NCBI RefSeq assembly: GCF_009906315.1
Contig: NZ_JAAALL010000002.1
Span: forward strand, 1 to 44,187
Direction: 5' to 3'
Length of the DNA stretch: 44,187 bases
Source of the DNA: Kineococcus vitellinus
GTDB taxonomy: Bacteria; Actinomycetota; Actinomycetes; Actinomycetales; Kineococcaceae
Position numbers and translations under genes: made by a program. Below are positions 41,573-44,187 of this stretch, piece by piece. How positions within the stretch are numbered: the stretch's first letter is position 1; each line of letters begins with the position of its first letter. The notes under the pieces were generated by a model that was not told where the DNA came from, searched no databases, and saw only the letters and a program-made list of their open reading frames with translations.

Positions 41573-42820
41573 TCATCCGCTCACGCCTCCCGCCGCCGCG
41601 CGACGGTGCTCGAGGTTCTCCCGGCCCACGACGATCGTGGTCGGGGCGAGCACCGTGACGAGCAGGCACCAGCCGAGCGGCACGCCGTTCGCGGCGAGGG
41701 CGACCGAGAGGGCCAGGACCGCGGCCGTGCCGGCGCAGAGGAGCAGGTGCAGAGGGTCCAGGGCACGCACGAGCCCGGCCTGCACGGCGAAGGAGGCGAC
41801 GGTGAAGACCATGACCGGCACGGCCACGGCCAGGACCGCGCCGACGACGCCGATGCGCGCCTCGCCCTGGACCGCGTAGGCGGCCGCGTGCAGACCGGCG
41901 CCGATCGCCGCGATCGAGGCGAACAGCGCGATGTGCCCGTAGCCGAACCCCCACGCGCGCCCGCGGTGCCGTTGCAGGAGCGGCCCGAACGGCACGACGA
42001 AGTAGCTCCACCAGAGGGCGAAGGTGAGGCCGACGCCGGCGATCCCGAGCAGGAGCGTCTGCGAGTTCCAGCCCACGTGCTCGACGGCCGCCGTGACCGC
42101 GGCGATCGTGCCGAGGATCCCCTCGCCGACGGTGATGATCACCAGCAGCCCGTAGCGCTCGGCGATGTGGTCGGCGTGCCAGGGGATGCCTCCTCGCCGA
42201 CGGCTCGCCACGACCGGTCCCGTGAGCTCGACGCCGAAGAGGAGCACGGTCGCGCCCACGAAGAGGGCCGCACCGTCGGGTCGCGCGAGTGCGAGGGCGA
42301 CCCAGCCAGCCTGCGCGAACAGGGTGCTGCCGGTGTGGGCGAGGGATGCGCCGCGGTGCCGCGGCTCGTCACGGGCGGCGCGCAGCCACTGCGCGACCAT
42401 GGCGGTGCGCATCACGACGTACCCGGCGACGGCGATGCGGATGTCCACCGGCTCACCGGGCTGCACCGAGTGGAAGACGTCGGGGATGCCCAGGGCGAAG
42501 ACCAGGACACCCAGCATCTGGACGAGGGTCATCACCCGGAAGACCCAGTCGTCGGTGTCGAAGCCCGAGGAGAACCACGAGAAGGTGATCCACGCCCAGC
42601 AGATCGCCACCGCCGAGATGGTGAACCCGAGGAGGGCCGACCAGACGTGTCCGTCCGCCAGCAGGTGCGCCGCCTCGTTCCCCGCCTGCGCGAAGCTCAC
42701 CACGAAGGTCAGGTCGAACAGCAGCTCGAGCGGTGTCGCCTGCCGGTGCTCCTGCTCGGGGTCCCTGCCGAGCATCCGTCGCGTCCGGTGGTGCGGGAGC
42801 GCGCCGTTCGTGGCCTCCAT
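41573..42820 (-). CDS. ltrA: Low temperature requirement protein A (LtrA) family membrane protein
   Basis: 415 residues from ATG 42820 (GTG 42823 is equally possible), behind GGAGGGGGCGG. The family opening ATPLELLFDLTFVVSFAQAG is unmistakable. About ten membrane segments follow, with the conserved HIAERYGLLVIITVGEGILG (about 218-237) and WWSYFVVPFG. LtrA was named in Listeria; its molecular role is still unclear and the symbol reflects family only. Possibly preceded by a 39-codon overlapping upstream frame. Confidence 0.92.
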   Translation of the reverse strand: MEATNGALPHHRTRRMLGRDPEQEHRQATPLELLFDLTFVVSFAQAGNEAAHLLADGHVWSALLGFTISAVAICWAWITFSWFSSGFDTDDWVFRVMTLVQMLGVLVFALGIPDVFHSVQPGEPVDIRIAVAGYVVMRTAMVAQWLRAARDEPRHRGASLAHTGSTLFAQAGWVALALARPDGAALFVGATVLLFGVELTGPVVASRRRGGIPWHADHIAERYGLLVIITVGEGILGTIAAVTAAVEHVGWNSQTLLLGIAGVGLTFALWWSYFVVPFGPLLQRHRGRAWGFGYGHIALFASIAAIGAGLHAAAYAVQGEARIGVVGAVLAVAVPVMVFTVASFAVQAGLVRALDPLHLLLCAGTAAVLALSVALAANGVPLGWCLLVTVLAPTTIVVGRENLEHRRAAAGGVSG

Positions 42821-42939
42821 CACCCTGCCGCCCCCTCCAGCAGCGCGTGCGCGCCCGGGCACGACGAGGCCGCTGGAGTTCCTCGGAGGGGAACAGCGGT
42901 CGCTGGAGGGATCGTGGTGCAGGGGGACGGCTTCGGCAT
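42820..42939 (-). CDS. 39-codon upstream frame overlapping the ltrA start
   Basis: ATG 42939 to a TGA at 42820-42822, overlapping the LtrA start codon. The peptide (PKPSPCTTIPPATAVPLRG and on) is Pro/Ala/Thr-rich with no family. A weak GAGG lies 7 nt before the ATG. The stop-start overlap hints at coupling, but chance is possible in such GC-rich DNA. Confidence 0.25.
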   Translation of the reverse strand: MPKPSPCTTIPPATAVPLRGTPAASSCPGAHALLEGAAG

Positions 42940-43366
42940 GGGGTCCTCGCATCGATCGACGGGCGGGTGCCGTGTGGTGTGAGCGGGTCGTGGCCGCGTC
43001 GCAGGCCGGCGGTCGCTCGTGAGCCGGACGGTCGGTGCTCCCGGCGCCGGCAGGAGGGGCCGCGTCGGCATCGTCGACGCAGCACCGGCAGGTGCACGAC
43101 CCGAGGCGTCGCGGTGGGCGCGGCCGGAGCGCGATTACACCACGGCGCGCGGCGGGCGACCACACCGCTTGACCCTGTCCCGGGAACAGGGTCTTCGATG
43201 CGGGCGACGCATCGGGGAAGGACCCCGTGGACGTCGCGGAGCACGTGGGAGGTCGCAGGTCCCGCTGCAGCGATCGTCGACGGCTCGGGGTGTCACCGGA
43301 CGCCCGCTCGTCCGGCGGGGGGCAGTCGGTGCGAAGTGCCGGAGCAGCCACGACGGAAGGATCACC
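42940..43366. other. Intergenic stretch with regulatory element E
   Basis: No coding frame here has a start signal or family text. It holds shared element copy E at 43169-43194 and must contain the promoter of the membrane-protein gene at 43367 and, on the other strand, that of ltrA. Confidence 0.5.
43169..43194 (+). promoter_or_regulatory. Shared 26-nt element, copy E
   Basis: TTGAC, CCTGTCCCGGGAA, CAGGGTCT: the most diverged end, with compensating change in the palindrome (CCCTGTCCC G GGAACAGGG, 43173-43191, one mismatch). The paired changes keep symmetry, which supports protein binding. 173 nt upstream of the gene at 43367. Confidence 0.7.
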
Positions 43367-43957
43367 ATGCTGAACAGCGCCACCGTCTCGAACGACTTCT
43401 ACGACGGGCTCCAAGACGTCGTCAACTCGGTACCGGAGTTCGTGCAACCGCTGATGGTGGCTGCTCTGGGCATGATCCCCTACGTCGAGGGCGAGGGGTC
43501 GGCTGCGCTGGGCATCCTCGCCGGGATCCACCCGATCACCGCGGCGGTGGCGGCTGCCGTCGGCAACCTGTCCATCGTCGTCGTGGTCGTGCTGCTGAGC
43601 TCACGCGTGCGCGAGTCGGTGGTCGCCCGGCGAGCACCGGGACCACGTTCTCCGCTGGGGTCCGTCGGCACGGGTACGACCGGGTCGGGTGACCTCCTGG
43701 AGCGCACGACCTCGAAGCCGGGCCGCGTGGCCAAGGGGCGGTCGCGGCTGGCCGTCTGGGTGACGCGGTTCGGCGTCCCCGGCGCCAGCATCCTCGCCCC
43801 CGTGGCCCTGCCCACCCACCTGACAGCAGCGTTCCTCGTCGCCTCCGGCGTCAAGAAGAGCTGGGTCATCCTGTGGCAAGCCGTCGCCATCGTGCTGTGG
43901 ACCGGAGCGGTCGCCGTCGTCGCGCTCGGCGTCGCCAACGCGTTCGACCTGCGGTGA
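43367..43957 (+). CDS. Small-multidrug-export-like membrane protein
   Basis: 196 residues from ATG 43367 behind GGAAGG. An N-terminal helical hairpin (VQPLMVAALGMIPYVEGEGS, ALGILAGIHPITAAVAAAVG, NLSIVVVVVLLSSRV) is followed by a charged, Gly/Arg/Ser-rich loop (about 80-127) and a C-terminal membrane part (LPTHLTAAFLVASGVKKSW, VILWQAVAIVLWTGAVAVVA). The PxxE...G..G........GN layout resembles the PF06695 small multidrug export family; substrate transport is not demonstrated for most members. Lies downstream of shared element copy E. Confidence 0.65.
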   Translation: MLNSATVSNDFYDGLQDVVNSVPEFVQPLMVAALGMIPYVEGEGSAALGILAGIHPITAAVAAAVGNLSIVVVVVLLSSRVRESVVARRAPGPRSPLGSVGTGTTGSGDLLERTTSKPGRVAKGRSRLAVWVTRFGVPGASILAPVALPTHLTAAFLVASGVKKSWVILWQAVAIVLWTGAVAVVALGVANAFDLR

Positions 43958-44069
43958 GGAACGTCGCAGCGGTCCGCGAACCGCGCCGGGACCGCACCGG
44001 GAGGGCTGCTGTTCACGGGGGCCCGAGCCGTCCACGGGTACCGGCGACCCGGGTGCTGGAGGGGATCTG

Positions 44070-44187
44070 ATGAGCGTGCCGGCCGGGCAGGTGAGCGGGG
44101 CGGCGTGGCCCGCTCTGCGGGTGGAGGACTGGACACCCACCCGCGACACCCTGCACATGTGGCTGCAGATCGTCGGCAAGGTCCGGC
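44070..44187 (+). CDS. DUF5996 family protein (3' partial)
   Basis: ATG 44070 with GGAGGGG 6 nt upstream; 39 codons run off the right edge. AAWPALRVEDWTPTRDTLHM then WLQIVGKVR is the characteristic start of DUF5996 proteins ('WP.lp..eW..T..TLh.wtQivGKvrl'). Function of the family unknown; usually about 300 residues. Confidence 0.8.
   Translation, partial: MSVPAGQVSGAAWPALRVEDWTPTRDTLHMWLQIVGKVR

Noticed and set aside
1-44187. tRNA, rRNA, riboswitch or replication origin
   Set aside because: No cloverleaf, rRNA core, known aptamer core or DnaA-box cluster was recognised on either strand by eye; a covariance-model scan would be needed to exclude weak ones.

Overview
The window is very GC-rich and reads as an Actinomycetota chromosome. 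Support: many GTG starts, chains of 4-nt ATGA/GTGA gene overlaps, two leaderless-type promoters (TANNNT 6-7 nt before ATG), and families typical of actinobacteria (LGFP and Ltp surface domains, DUF4193, DUF5996). A Kineosporiales-like host is possible, but I cannot fix the taxon from sequence alone.

Region 1 (2-17169, + strand) is the baseplate, spike and putative cargo half of a contractile injection system, probably of the extracellular phage-tail-like type (eCIS). A large DUF4157 protein, open at the left window edge and carrying an HNH-like core, comes first. Then follow a CIS tube/LysM pair, gp27-like hub, gp5-like spike, PAAR-like tip, gp25, two baseplate-J proteins, a tail-I protein with a beta-helical C-terminus, and a DUF6519 protein with an Ig-like segment. 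Nearly all are translationally coupled. Sheath, tube, tape measure and the AAA+ ATPase are not seen and may lie to the left.

Region 2 (17170-22001) holds a 1129-residue membrane-anchored KAP P-loop NTPase with a WD40-like N-terminal half, preceded by a leaderless promoter. Behind it lies a frameshifted remnant of an IS481-type transposase.

Region 3 (22002-25530) encodes envelope and secreted proteins: a DUF4190-type membrane protein, a CARDB-type secreted protein, and a five-repeat LGFP protein fused to two Ltp domains, closed by a strong terminator hairpin.

Region 4 (25531-35100) is a decaying accessory stretch. It mixes intact genes (an ABC-F ATPase, a TetR regulator divergent from an alpha/beta hydrolase with twin operators between them) with broken ones (DUF4193, luciferase-like monooxygenase, S15-type hydrolase, quinone oxidoreductase, unknown frames). 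Some breaks sit in C/G homopolymers and could be sequencing errors. Others are internal deletions and must be real or assembly artefacts.

Region 5 (35107-44187) is mostly ordinary: a NarL-type two-component system, a MerR regulator, an alpha/beta hydrolase, a PPOX-fold protein, a frameshifted CPBP protease, LtrA, a small membrane protein and the start of a DUF5996 gene. From 33.9 to 43.2 kb, five copies of one 26-nt element (TTGAC, 13 nt, CACGGTGT) stand upstream of five different transcription units. This looks like an undescribed local regulon and is, with the DUF4157-HNH/KAP context of the injection system, the main novelty here.
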